This document shows, one piece after another, positions 1-25,267 of a stretch of 64,000 nucleotides of DNA. The translations under genes were made by a program, and so were the position numbers. Within the stretch, counting starts at the first letter, position 1; each line of letters opens with the position of its first letter. This stretch comes from Chondrilla cf. caribensis (lineage: Eukaryota; Porifera; Demospongiae; Chondrillida; Chondrillidae): NCBI GenBank assembly GCA_964020155.1, contig OZ026564.1, positions 3,603,723 to 3,667,722 of the forward strand. Reading direction: 5' to 3'. The notes beneath the pieces were generated by a model that did not search any database, was not told the origin of the DNA, and saw only the letters and a list, made by a program, of their open reading frames with translations.

Positions 1-129
1 ATTGTGTTATGTGTTCCTGCATTGTGTTATAATACTGATATATCAATGAATAACTTATATGTTCATTATACTTCACATCTCAGTACATACAAACGTATAT
101 CAGTTTACAGTATGTGTGTTTGTGTATAG

Positions 130-15229
<15,100 letters not shown>

Positions 15230-15753
15230 GGATAAAAGATTAACTCTGTGCAATGCATTTATAAGTGTTCATCATGTAAAATACATGTAGATGTGTATGT
15301 ACTTAAGTGGATACATACGTACAAACCTATGATATTATTATAATAGTATTACACATAAGAAGAATAAATACATAAAAATAAATAAATCGATAAATAACAA
15401 CAATGTTAATAATACAATTATATTCATTGATATAGTATATATAATACTAAGACAAAAATAATTAATGTATATGCAGTTTACACACATGTAATATACAAAT
15501 TAAACGAGATAAGTGATTGCATGGTTACACATGTACACATAATATTATACATAATATAGCTAGCACACACACAGATTAAATGCAATGGTTATATACGTAT
15601 AGTATTATATTACATATTTGCAATCTATCAGAAGTGTGCACATGCACAAGCTTGTTTTGTAATTATCAAGATGCTACAGGCAATATTTCCATGTGAAATA
15701 CTTGGTATAATAATATGTATAGTCTGGAATATATATTATTACATTCCTATAAT
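15230..15753. other. AT-rich 3' flank of WDR61
   Basis: No gene seen. The first half is repeated after the truncated WDR61 copy at 23927-24290. Confidence 0.5.
15363..15368 (+). terminator. Polyadenylation signal of WDR61
   Basis: AATAAA 134 bases after the stop codon of the WDR61-like gene, in AT-rich 3' flank. Confidence 0.4.
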
Positions 15754-15827
15754 CAGGGCCGTAGCCATCGGTCCGGTTGGTACGGTTTCAACCGGACCAC
15801 TTTTCACGGCAGTAGCTACCAAAAATT

Positions 15828-16001
15828 CTAAAAACGTTTTCCCTTGTTACTAAGGGAGAAAAGAATATCGACTCGCTCTCGAATCACTTGGGCGTCTCTT
15901 TTAGGATCAGGAGGACCTTTGCTGAAGTTATTACCTTCATAAATGTCGTTCCGCTCGAATTCTAGCCCAATTCCTAATCCCGGCGTTTTGAAATCGGCCA
16001 T
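15828..16001 (-). CDS. Conserved 57-residue frame in the CAGGGCC element, possible first exon
   Basis: [18 protein letters not shown]... runs to a stop with the same length in the copies at 32227-32400 and 54126-54299. A further copy at 24597 starts the same way. A TATATAG box lies about 15-20 bases before the ATG in all copies. It could be the first exon or leader of the lost transposase gene of this family; function unknown. Confidence 0.35.
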   Translation of the reverse strand: MADFKTPGLGIGLEFERNDIYEGNNFSKGPPDPKRDAQVIRERVDILFSLSNKGKRF

Positions 16002-17683
16002 CTTTTTCGCGCTATATAAATCATAATTCACTGGTGCGGTTATGCATAGGAATCCATTATTTATTACTAGTTGTGAACAAAGTTCAGAACCTCGCAAATA
16101 GATCTTGCATATCAAGATCTATGATATGACGTAGTTCAGTGACATCATCTAAAAATGTCTTCCAAAATGGACGTCATGATGGCCGACCATTTGGTGTCCC
16201 GAACGACGAATTGGCGAACCCTGCTCTTCGGCGAAGGAAATCGAAAAATCGTTGTGCAAAAAAGTTGACAATTGTTATTTGAATTGTCTTAAGGTACTTG
16301 GTAGTGATGCAGACCGAAATTTGTCGACGGGAGGAATCGAAAAGTAAGTGCTCTTTTAACGGATCGTGTGTGAACCACAGGCAACCTTTGTCCAAGTTTC
16401 CCATTTCAACATATGCTGCGACGGTGCCCCATTACCATCGGTGGGACGACTTAGTGCTGAACGCTTCGATCGACGAACGATTTGCGTTCAAAGAAACCGA
16501 AAAATGACCTAAATCCAACAATATTGGCGGCCACCGCAATTATGTGCGTGGGCTGCTCGATCGGACTCCCCTAACGAACGGAAACAACTAGTTCAGACAG
16601 AGTCTGCTGGGGCTCGCGAAAGGGAGCTGAAAATGTGTATACCGGAGATTAATGTTCATGAAATTATTTAAAATGGCTAGTAGGTTGGGTTAGGTATACT
16701 ATTTAGAGTGGCCTCCACAGTCTATAAATAAGTTTACCTATCCTGCAACCGAAACACGTAGAATCGCCATCTTTTCAGGCCAATGACGTCATGCACAAAT
16801 GTCTGCCAAAGTGGATGTCACCGTGCCTTCAGCTATGACATTACGTCATCGACATCCCTATGTCGTTTGCGATGGTGATCCGTTGAAATACGTTCTTCAG
16901 AGTGGGGTGGACTTGACGGGATTCCCTGGCTTCTTGTTGGAGACCCGACTGTTCCCGCCGCCTACTTGGGCCTTAGTCGAGACTTGAGGGGAGGATAAAG
17001 CTTCGGCCGAAGACCTGCCTCGTTCGAGAGAGGAACGGCAGCCAGTCGAAGACGGTCGAGTCGGGTAGAAGACTCGGAGCCCCTCGCCCGTGAAATCGAC
17101 CGACGGCGTTGCTGAATCGTTCGAGATTGTGCCCGAGCCCGGTCGAAGACCTTCTACGAGGCCTTCGTCGGCAAGGAGGCAGCCGAATCGAAGGGAACGA
17201 CGCTTTTCGCTTCTGGGCCAAAATTCGTGTGATACATATATATATTGTGGACCACAACCGGAAGTCGGGCCTTACCGCTAGTGTGGGGCTCGCTTCCGCT
17301 CGCCCCAATTACCTCGCTAACGCTCGGTAATTACATAGACTAGTTCAGACAGAGTCTGAAGGGGCTCGCCTAAGCTCGCCCTGTTAGCAGGGGTCAGCAT
17401 AGATGTGCAGTAGCTGGCATTGAAAACGCACACATAGGCACTGACTGATGTCTGCAGCATGCATGCTCTATTCAGGCGATTATGGAAATGCCAGCATATC
17501 CATAAGTGCCTGATAGGGTGGCTAAGTACATGCAGTGTGCTGGGTTCTGCTGCTGTGCAGTAGTTGCAGTAGTGACAAGTTTATTCCATGTTGCAGCACA
17601 GAGATGTCTGTGTTGTATTGAAGGATGATAATGATTTTATAGATGTATTACACAGCATCAAAATGAGTCAATGCGTAAATATA

Positions 17684-17732
17684 AAACCCTAACCCTACCC
17701 TAACCCTAACCCTATCCTAACTCTACCTTAAC
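17684..17732. repeat. Short interstitial telomere-like tract
   Basis: Five to six imperfect CCCTAA units (aaccctaaccctaccctaac and variants), equivalent to TTAGGG on the other strand. Too short to be a chromosome end. Confidence 0.6.
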
Positions 17733-18504
17733 TTACTCCCTACTCCAAAAGTACTACACTGTAGTTATAGAAAGAAATACCAAATGTTGATAAATGTGTA
17801 CATCAAAATGCATTGATGTCATCTCATTGTGTTAGACAGCTACAGCTTGCCCCATTCAGGTGCATATGTCAGCATGTGCACATAGGGTCTGTCCCATTTA
17901 GCAGCAGATGTGCCCAAGTATGAGTACAGGAACAATAGCAGTTGATGTATGCGTGTCGACAACGTTACTTTGCGTTTCTATGTGTGAGACCATACGGCAT
18001 TAACATGTATTTCGAGATTCCTTGTTCCACAAGAGAATCATTGAGACACAAAAGGTTCAAAAGCATTGATATGTGGTCTAACGAACCATGTAACAGTTTT
18101 AAAATGGTCAAAATAAGGAGAGATAGATGTTTTAACACGTAAGATATAACGCCCGACTCGCCGAAGAAGGACCCTGGTCCCCCCGTCGTTTCCTGCCTTT
18201 CAGAAGATGTCCCGAGTGTCCCCGCGCCTTTCTAGTTCTAGAAGAATGTTTCTTGTGTTTGGAGAACGGTTCGAAGGTGATCAATTCGGCCAGTACCAGA
18301 ATTGGCAGTCGATCAAAATGGCACGGCGTCCCAGAGAAAGAAACGTCAGCGTGTTTGAAAAATCGCCTCGATCGTCTCGAAAAGGGCATCCACGTCTTTC
18401 TCCGGACGTCCCTGACGTCTCGAAAAGAGTTTCCGTCCTTCAGAGGGTCGCACGATCGCGCCAGACGTCGAAAACGTTGGCCAAATTGTTGGCCTAAATT
18501 CGTA

Positions 18505-18538
18505 ATACAAACATATATATATATATATATATATATAT
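18505..18538. repeat. (AT)n microsatellite
   Basis: Pure AT run inside the GC-richer insertion. Confidence 0.8.
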
Positions 18539-18790
18539 TTCCACACCGGAAGCGTAGGCGGGCAGGCGGCCGACTCGCAAGAGAGGGGCTCGCTTAGGCT
18601 CGCCCCAATAATATGGATTCCTATTCCTATTATAATACATTATTATCAAATATATTATATTTATTGGCATCGAGGACTACCTCTGAAGGCCTAAAATCCA
18701 AATTTTCCTGGGGGACCCCCTACTTTATGTTTTCCATGTCTACATATTACCGTAAACTGGACCACTTCACGTTCAGTGGCTATGGCCCTG

Positions 18791-19184
18791 TATATTCTGA
18801 TCCACGGACCAACCCATGATGAAAAAATAGCATGATAGAAAAATTACTACATAAACTATAGTGATGTATTTTGAGGCTGCAACTTCATTGACAAGTACGT
18901 ATGACAATGATGTAACGGTTGTAATTTATAATGTAATACTGTCCACTCCAAATTAATTTATAATATACATAATACAGCAAAAATAGTATAATATGTAGTT
19001 ATGTGAGCACACAGGACATGCTGATATGCAAACCAGAGGGTAATAGTTACTATCAATAACCAAAATCACATATTATTATTATTAATAATGCAATTATATT
19101 ATAAAGAAAACAGGCATGCATGCAGCTTTCAGTCAAAGAATACTACTACAGGACTTGAGCAGAAGAGTGTATAAATCAGCTGAG
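18791..19184. other. AT-rich 3' flank of SRCR gene A
   Basis: No gene. The sequence (tgatgaaaaaatagcatgat ... ctgatatgcaaaccagaggg) recurs downstream of the other SRCR genes at 24872-25267, 32649-33035 and, more diverged, 42600-42946. Confidence 0.5.
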
Positions 19185-21696
19185 TCAGTAGGCATAGTAT
19201 GGGGGTTTATCCTCAATTGGACCCGTTGGTTGAGGATAAGGAACTGGGGCAGGTTGCTGACCGTGATAGCCAAATTGCTGCTGGTAGTCCGGCTGTGGTG
19301 GGTACCCTCCTTGCTGCTGTTGGTAGTCGGGCTGTGGTGGGTACCCTCCTTGCTGCTGTTGGTAGTTCGGCTGAGGTGGGTACCCTCCTTGCTGCTGTTG
19401 GTAGTTGGGCTGCTGTTGGTACACTACTTGCTGCTGTTGAGGCTGTTGATTCACCATAGTGACAGCTACAGTAGTTCCTGCAGTGGTGGTGACAGGAGCT
19501 CTTGCAGTCCTTCTGGTCCTCTTCTTGTGCTTGGCACAGCACATCACAACAATACAGATGACACACGGGAGACCACACAGAAATATTGCAGCAATAACAA
19601 CACCCGTAATGATCCCTGTCACACTAGAAGTTGTACGAGGGCTAGTTGTACCAGTAGAAATGGTGATGGATTCAGGAGGAAGTGTGCCTGTATGAGATAA
19701 GAACAAGATAACAAGTAATTCGAGTAATATGTGAAGTCGAAATGTAAATAACACCAACCCTACAAGGTTCTTAACGTAAATTACATTTTGAGTGATTTTA
19801 GTTGGAAAACTCAAGGGCTGCTGGCCCTTACAGTTGAATTAGTTGAGCGTCTCTTTCATGTTTAGAAAAACTTTTGCTGAAGATATTACATTAAACTTAT
19901 ATGGAAATACAAATTTATAAATTGGTTGATTTTGAAATGTCAAAAATTAGGAATTACGTAGGCTAAGATTCGAGTGCAAAGGCTTCTACAAGCAAATGTC
20001 TCAAACAAAGGTTCTTTTGAATTCAAACCTAAAAAAGATGACCGAGTAATTTGACCACAGGCAGCAGCCCCACAAGGTTCTTTACTTGAATTACTAGCTA
20101 TTATTATACCATTGGATTCCATGTACCTGTATGTACTACATATTTAGTACATACACATATAACCACAAGGGAGACTCACTTGTTACAGAACGAGTGCACC
20201 TAATCCCGATATCTTCAAAATGGAAACAGTTTTCAACTCCTAGGCCTCTGTGATTACAGTTGATCAGTTGGGATTCGCTTCCTGTACAGATGACATTGTC
20301 CAACCAGATAGTCTGACTACTGGATCCACTAGTACTGAGTGTCCAATCACTGCTAGAGGCCCCCACAAATCCCATCTGCCTGCAAGCAACAATAGCTTCA
20401 TTGTTCCCCCAACCATCATTACAGACGGTGCCCCATTCTCCATTGACATAAATCTCAAGACGACCAGCATAGAGGGATATGGAAGAAGAGGAACTGCCAG
20501 CAAGCCTCAGTGAACCCTGCTGTAGACCTGAGAGTGTAGTGTGGATGAGATAAAGTAATGTTACTGTACTAAATACACATTCACAGAATGATTACATGAT
20601 ACAAGAATCACAAAAATTCCAATATGAATGCTGCACTACCTATGTGACTACAGTGTTCTGTAAGGAATTGGGGGAAGTAACTAAGAAGGGGAAGTACACA
20701 ATGCTCCCACTTGCAGCACATTCTTAGAATATCACTCAATGACCACAGTGTGTCATTCATGTTCACCATTCCATGTACAAAATGCCACTGGAGTGGACCT
20801 GGGAATAACCTCATATCCAATTCTACATCTGATTCAGTAGTTATCATTACAAATATCATAATTGATATTGAATTCTGTACTCACTGGAGGTTGAACAGAT
20901 AACACCAACATCTTCACTGTGACTACAAAAGCTTAAGGAGGTGACGCAGTTATCCAGTCTACTCTCCCTACCAGTACAGGAGAAAGAGGCATCCCACTGT
21001 CCACCTGTTCCTTGACCAAAGAGTGCATTGGTCACAACTCTAATGGCATATCCATATCCCAGTTGTCTACAGGCTACGTCAGCATCATTCAGGTCCCAAC
21101 CGTCGTCACAAACAGTCTGCCACTGTCCGCTACGGAACACCTCAACACGACCCTCATTGTTTGCGCTGCCACCAACCAAACGTATGTCTTGAGCACTTCC
21201 TGTAGAGGAGGTTGACACAGAAGCCACTGATAAACAAGACAGTAATGTTGTAAATTCACCTTCTAATTACACATACTCAAGACAGTCTTGATGATAGGGA
21301 GTGGAGGAAGAACCATATTACCATACTCCTTGTCAACTACAATTACAGAATACACCCTAAAGATTGTATACCGGGCCCCTGGTTAATTGCACGATTTGAA
21401 TTGTTTCAAGGGAAATCCTCCCAGGCAATTTTGGGGCTGGAGAGTGTTTAGCAATTAGAGTTGAGAATGAGATACGTATACGAATTGAATTCGTTGACTG
21501 TGGTCCAAAAAGTGCTTCCCACCGATTAATAGTTTTCATATAAATGTGGCACCTACGTAGAACGTATAATCGACCTCCCCCACTCAAGGCCCGGGTAATG
21601 GGATAGGTGAGAGTGGCTTAACCATTGGAAATACTCACCGGGAGAAGCATTAGCCACGAAGAGAACACAGGTACAGAGGGAAAAGATTAACATCAT
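19185..21696 (-). CDS. SRCR receptor A: signal peptide, two SRCR domains, membrane helix, PPxY tail
   Basis: Reconstructed exons: 21639-21696 ([19 protein letters not shown], signal peptide), 20885-21226 (first SRCR), 20180-20527 (second SRCR), 19185-19687 (membrane helix and tail); 416 residues, all junctions GT-AG and phase 1. The first SRCR has [28 protein letters not shown] and FGQGTGGQW; the second has [23 protein letters not shown] and [19 protein letters not shown]. Each has six conserved cysteines (group A pattern). The helix is near residues 270-298 and ends CC, possibly lipidated. The cytoplasmic tail has 13-residue [13 protein letters not shown] repeats and ends DKPPYYAY, a PPxY motif of the kind bound by WW domains. 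SRCR domains typically bind extracellular ligands; the ligand here is unknown. Frames on the opposite strand are artefacts. Confidence 0.8.
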
Positions 21697-21954
21697 CGAG
21701 TTCACAGCCGTACAATCTTCTATGCTTAGACAATGTCAAACGACAGATAAGGCCACTCGTAACTCCCAACAGTTATGTACTTAAGAATTTCAATTTTATG
21801 TCACGTGCACGAATCGCCTACTACCTAGTATATACCTCGCGGTATTTTCGATCTTAAGTCGTATATACTCCCGCTGCAGTATAAGAAGCACATTATGATA
21901 TATATCCTTAATAATAACTTCAGCGAATGTTCTGAGCCTAAGGAAAGGTACTTT

Positions 21955-22060
21955 CTATTTTGCGGACGGTCCGCACGGACGGCTGACGGTGTCACGCTGG
22001 GGGCCCTGAAGGACTTCGTGTCCTGCTGTACGATAAGTGCAATGTATTCTTTATTTTCCG
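21955..22060. mobile_element. Fragment of a GCGGACGGTCCGC element
   Basis: GGTACTTTCTATTTTGCGGACGGTCCGC followed by ctgggggccctgaaggacttcgtgtc and ttctttattttcc. Shared with 41487-41614 and, partly in inverted order, with 60499-61065. Confidence 0.5.
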
Positions 22061-22187
22061 TTATGGGGGTTTTCAGCGGTATCTTCAGATTATTGTCAAG
22101 CAGTACTCCAACAGTAGTGATCGTATAAGCAGTACAAATATCGGAACAACAAACAAGAATAATGGTTCAACTTCTACAACAACATAC
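22061..22187 (-). pseudogene. Inverted fragment of a 7TM gene
   Basis: Read on the - strand this matches the helix 1 to helix 2 region of the 7TM array genes (CTTGTTTGTTGTTCCGATAT, GTTGGAGTACTGCTTGAC, CTGAAGATACCGCTGAAA) with indels and substitutions that break the frame. It directly precedes the truncated WDR61 copy, as its twin at 41615-41735 does. Confidence 0.75.
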
Positions 22188-22189
22188 TA

Positions 22190-22256
22190 TTCAGCAAGAA
22201 GGTACATAGGAGAAATGGTACCCGTTCACGCATGCACGCATGCACACACATATACA

Positions 22257-22295
<39 letters not shown>

Positions 22296-22346
22296 GCGCA
22301 TGCACGCACACACGCACACACACACACACACGCATGCACACACGCA

Positions 22347-22387
<41 letters not shown>

Positions 22388-22442
22388 GCGCTCACACACA
22401 CAGGCACACAAGCACACACACACACACACACGCAGGCACGCA

Positions 22443-22494
<52 letters not shown>

Positions 22495-23146
22495 TAGACC
22501 AATGTATGTGCACTTATGTATGTATGAATGTACGTGAGCTTATAAGTATATATTTGAGCATATTATATATCTATTATTGTGTACTTGATTACAGCACATT
22601 CCATGCCTGTGAGAGCTCTAACCTTCCCCCCTGATGGGATGTTGTTGTTGACTGGATCAGATGATAAGCATATGAATATACTTGATGTGTGAGTGTGTGC
22701 ATTCATTGTGTGTGTGTGTGCGTGTGTGTGCGTGTGTGTGTGTGTGTGCGTGTGTGTGTGTGTGTGTGTGTTGTATGTCTACGAGTGCACTGCTTAATAA
22801 TCGTCAAACAATACATGTTGTCACCATTCACATTCTGGCTTCCACCACCACATCACTCCCAACATGCACCATCCCTAACCACACCCTCACTGTTCCTTGC
22901 TTGTCCCCATGTTCACAGTAAGCACAACGTGTTGGCTCACACAATGTCCGGTCACAGCTCGTGGGTTTTGGGTGTGGAGTTCTTCCCAGACAACCAAAGG
23001 ATAGTCAGCTGGTATGTACATGTCCATTTGCACAACTAACGTTGCCTGAAATTCCTGAAATGTGTTTACATACCCATGCACACACACACATATGCAGTGT
23101 ATGCAAACATGTAAAGTATTTTCTTTGTGTATATGTGTGTGTGTGT

Positions 23147-23231
<85 letters not shown>

Positions 23232-23926
23232 TGTCTGTATGTGTGCATGCATGCATGTGTGCGTGTATGTGTGTATTAGGTAGTCCTTCAGCTGTTGAAT
23301 GTTGCTGGATTATTAGCAGTCTGTTGGGCCACAATGACTTTGCACTATGGGAACACATTTACATGGCTTCAAACAGTGCCATCATATGCATATCAGCTGT
23401 TGTTGTTAGGATACAAATGCACGACCAGCTGTGTTTGGTGTTGGTGTTTGTTGACTTATTTCACTGCTGTGTACACACAGCTCAAGTGATAAAACTGTCA
23501 AGGTTTGGGAAGCCAGTTCCAGAGAATGCCTGCATACAGCAAAAGACCACACTGACCAGGTAGGAGATCTCCTTACTGTACTATTCAGTGGAGCCTTTCT
23601 ATTGAGGGGCCCTTGGTGTCAGGACAGGGTGTCCTGTGTAGTAGGACCTCTCTTTTGTGGACACCTATATGACAAAATATGATTAGTTTGTTCATACAAA
23701 GTGCACACACACGCCCGCCCGCACGCACGCATACACACACACACACACAAACACACGCACACACACACACACACAACACACACACACACACACACACAAT
23801 GTCAGATATATGTTCCATTGCATGCCCTTATAGGTTTGGGATGTTGCAATCAATCCTGTCGGAACTAAAATGGTGTCTGTGTCTGATGACAAGGCTATTC
23901 ACGTGTATTCCTGTCCTTTACCATAG
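22190..23926 (+). pseudogene. 5'-truncated copy of WDR61 (last four exons)
   Basis: Begins at the last bases of the exon equivalent to 13324-13417 (AAGAAG with GTACAT donor). It continues with intact equivalents of the last four exons: 22595-22688, 22919-23011, 23481-23559 and 23834-23926, all with AG/GT borders and no stops. Differences are few (for example TFPPDG, MNILDV). Introns keep CA/TG runs at 22235-22492, 22700-22770 and 23127-23230. With no upstream exons it cannot make a full propeller, so it is called a pseudogene despite open exons. Confidence 0.75.
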
Positions 23927-24295
23927 GGATAAAAGATTAACTCTGTGCAATGCATTTAGAACTGTTCATCATGTAAAATACATGTAGATGTGTATGTACT
24001 TAAGTGGATACATACGTACAAACCTATGATATTATTATAATAGTATTACACATAAGAAGAATACTATAAATACATAAAAATAAATAGTAACAATGGTAAT
24101 AATACAATTGTATTCATTGATGTAGTATATATAATACTAAGACAAAAATAATTAATGTACATGCAGTTTACACTATACATGGTTACACATGTACAATAGT
24201 ATACATAAGTATAATATATATAGCACACACACAGATAAAATGCAATCGTTATATTATACGTATAGTATTATATATACGTAACATTTGTGGCATGC
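23927..24295. other. AT-rich 3' flank of the WDR61 copy
   Basis: Repeats 15230-15600 with indels. No gene seen. Confidence 0.45.
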
Positions 24296-24384
24296 AAAAT
24301 ACTGTTTACTCTTATATAATAGTAAACTTCAAGATGTTGACTCGAGACACATGCAGCTCTCACTCCATACCTATAGCTACCAGA

Positions 24385-24660
24385 AGAGACATAAGCCCGG
24401 GACCACCACTGTTCACCTGTTCCTTGACCGATATTATATGAAATAACAATTAATAGAAGAATATGGACTCGCACTCGAATCACTTGGTCGTCGCTTTTAG
24501 GATCGGGAGAATCTTCGCAGAAGTTATTAACTTCATAGATGTCGTTGTGCTCGAATTCTAGCCCAATTCCTAATCCCGGCGTTTTGAAATCGGCCATCTT
24601 TTTCGCGCTATATAAATTATAATAAAAATTCACTGGTGAGGTTATGCATATGAATCCATA

Positions 24661-24703
<43 letters not shown>

Positions 24704-24871
24704 TGGATTCCTATTCCTATTATTATACATTATTATCAAATAAATTGGCATCGAGAACTACCTCTGAAGGCCTAAAATCCTAATTTCCCTGGGGGACCCC
24801 CTACTTTATGTTTTCCATGTCTACATATTACCATAAACTGGACCACTTCACATTCAGTGGCTACGGCCCTG
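24385..24871. mobile_element. 5'-truncated CAGGGCC element beside an SRCR scrap
   Basis: The right end (ctacggccctg, 24861-24871) and the MADFKTPG frame starting at 24597 identify a copy of the 32151-32648 element. Its left end is missing. In its place (about 24385-24432, - strand) is a scrap like the GQGTGGQW region of the first SRCR exon. An AT run occupies 24663-24700. Confidence 0.5.
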
Positions 24872-25267
24872 TATAATATTCTGATCCACTGACCAACCCA
24901 TGATGAAAAAATAGCATGATAGAAAAATTACTACATGAAATATATAGTGATATTTTGAGGCTGCAACTTCATTGACAAGTACGTATGACAATGATGTATA
25001 ATAGTTGTAATTTATAATGTATAATACTGTCCACTCCAAATTATTTAATATTATACATAATACAGCACATGCATGTAGTATAATATGGAGTTATGTGAGC
25101 ACACAGGACATGCTGATATGCAAACCAGAGGGTAATAGTTACTATCAATAACCAAAATCACCTATTATAATGTAATATTATAAAGAAATAACCAGGCATG
25201 TAGCTATAGCTATATCAGTCAAAGACTACTACAGGACTGGAGCAGAAGAGTGTATAAATCAGCTGAG

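Larger units (their letters stand above)
16058..18611. other. GC-richer insertion of unknown origin
   Basis: Sequence absent from the short CAGGGCC elements. Two stretches (about 16990-17340 and 18150-18600) are rich in TCGA/CGAAG words and look related: each has AAATTCGTG/AAATTCGTA, then an ATATAT run, then CCGGAAG, then GGGGCTCGC...GCTCGCC. The phrase agttcagacagagtctg followed by GGGGCTCGC occurs at 16592 and 17342. No convincing protein frame. Could be a decayed element or structured non-coding sequence. Confidence 0.45.
15754..18790. mobile_element. CAGGGCC-ended DNA element with a 2.5-kb insertion
   Basis: The left end starts CAGGGCCGTAGCC and the right end, read inverted, starts CAGGGCCATAGCC. 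Both outer parts (15754 to about 16057, and about 18612-18790) match the ~500-base elements at 32151-32648 and 54050-54551. The ends resemble hAT-type elements, but I could not fix a clean target duplication here. The middle is foreign to the short copies and is described separately. Confidence 0.6.

Noticed and set aside
17684..17732. True telomere or chromosome end
   Set aside because: Only five to six imperfect units, flanked by unrelated sequence on both sides.
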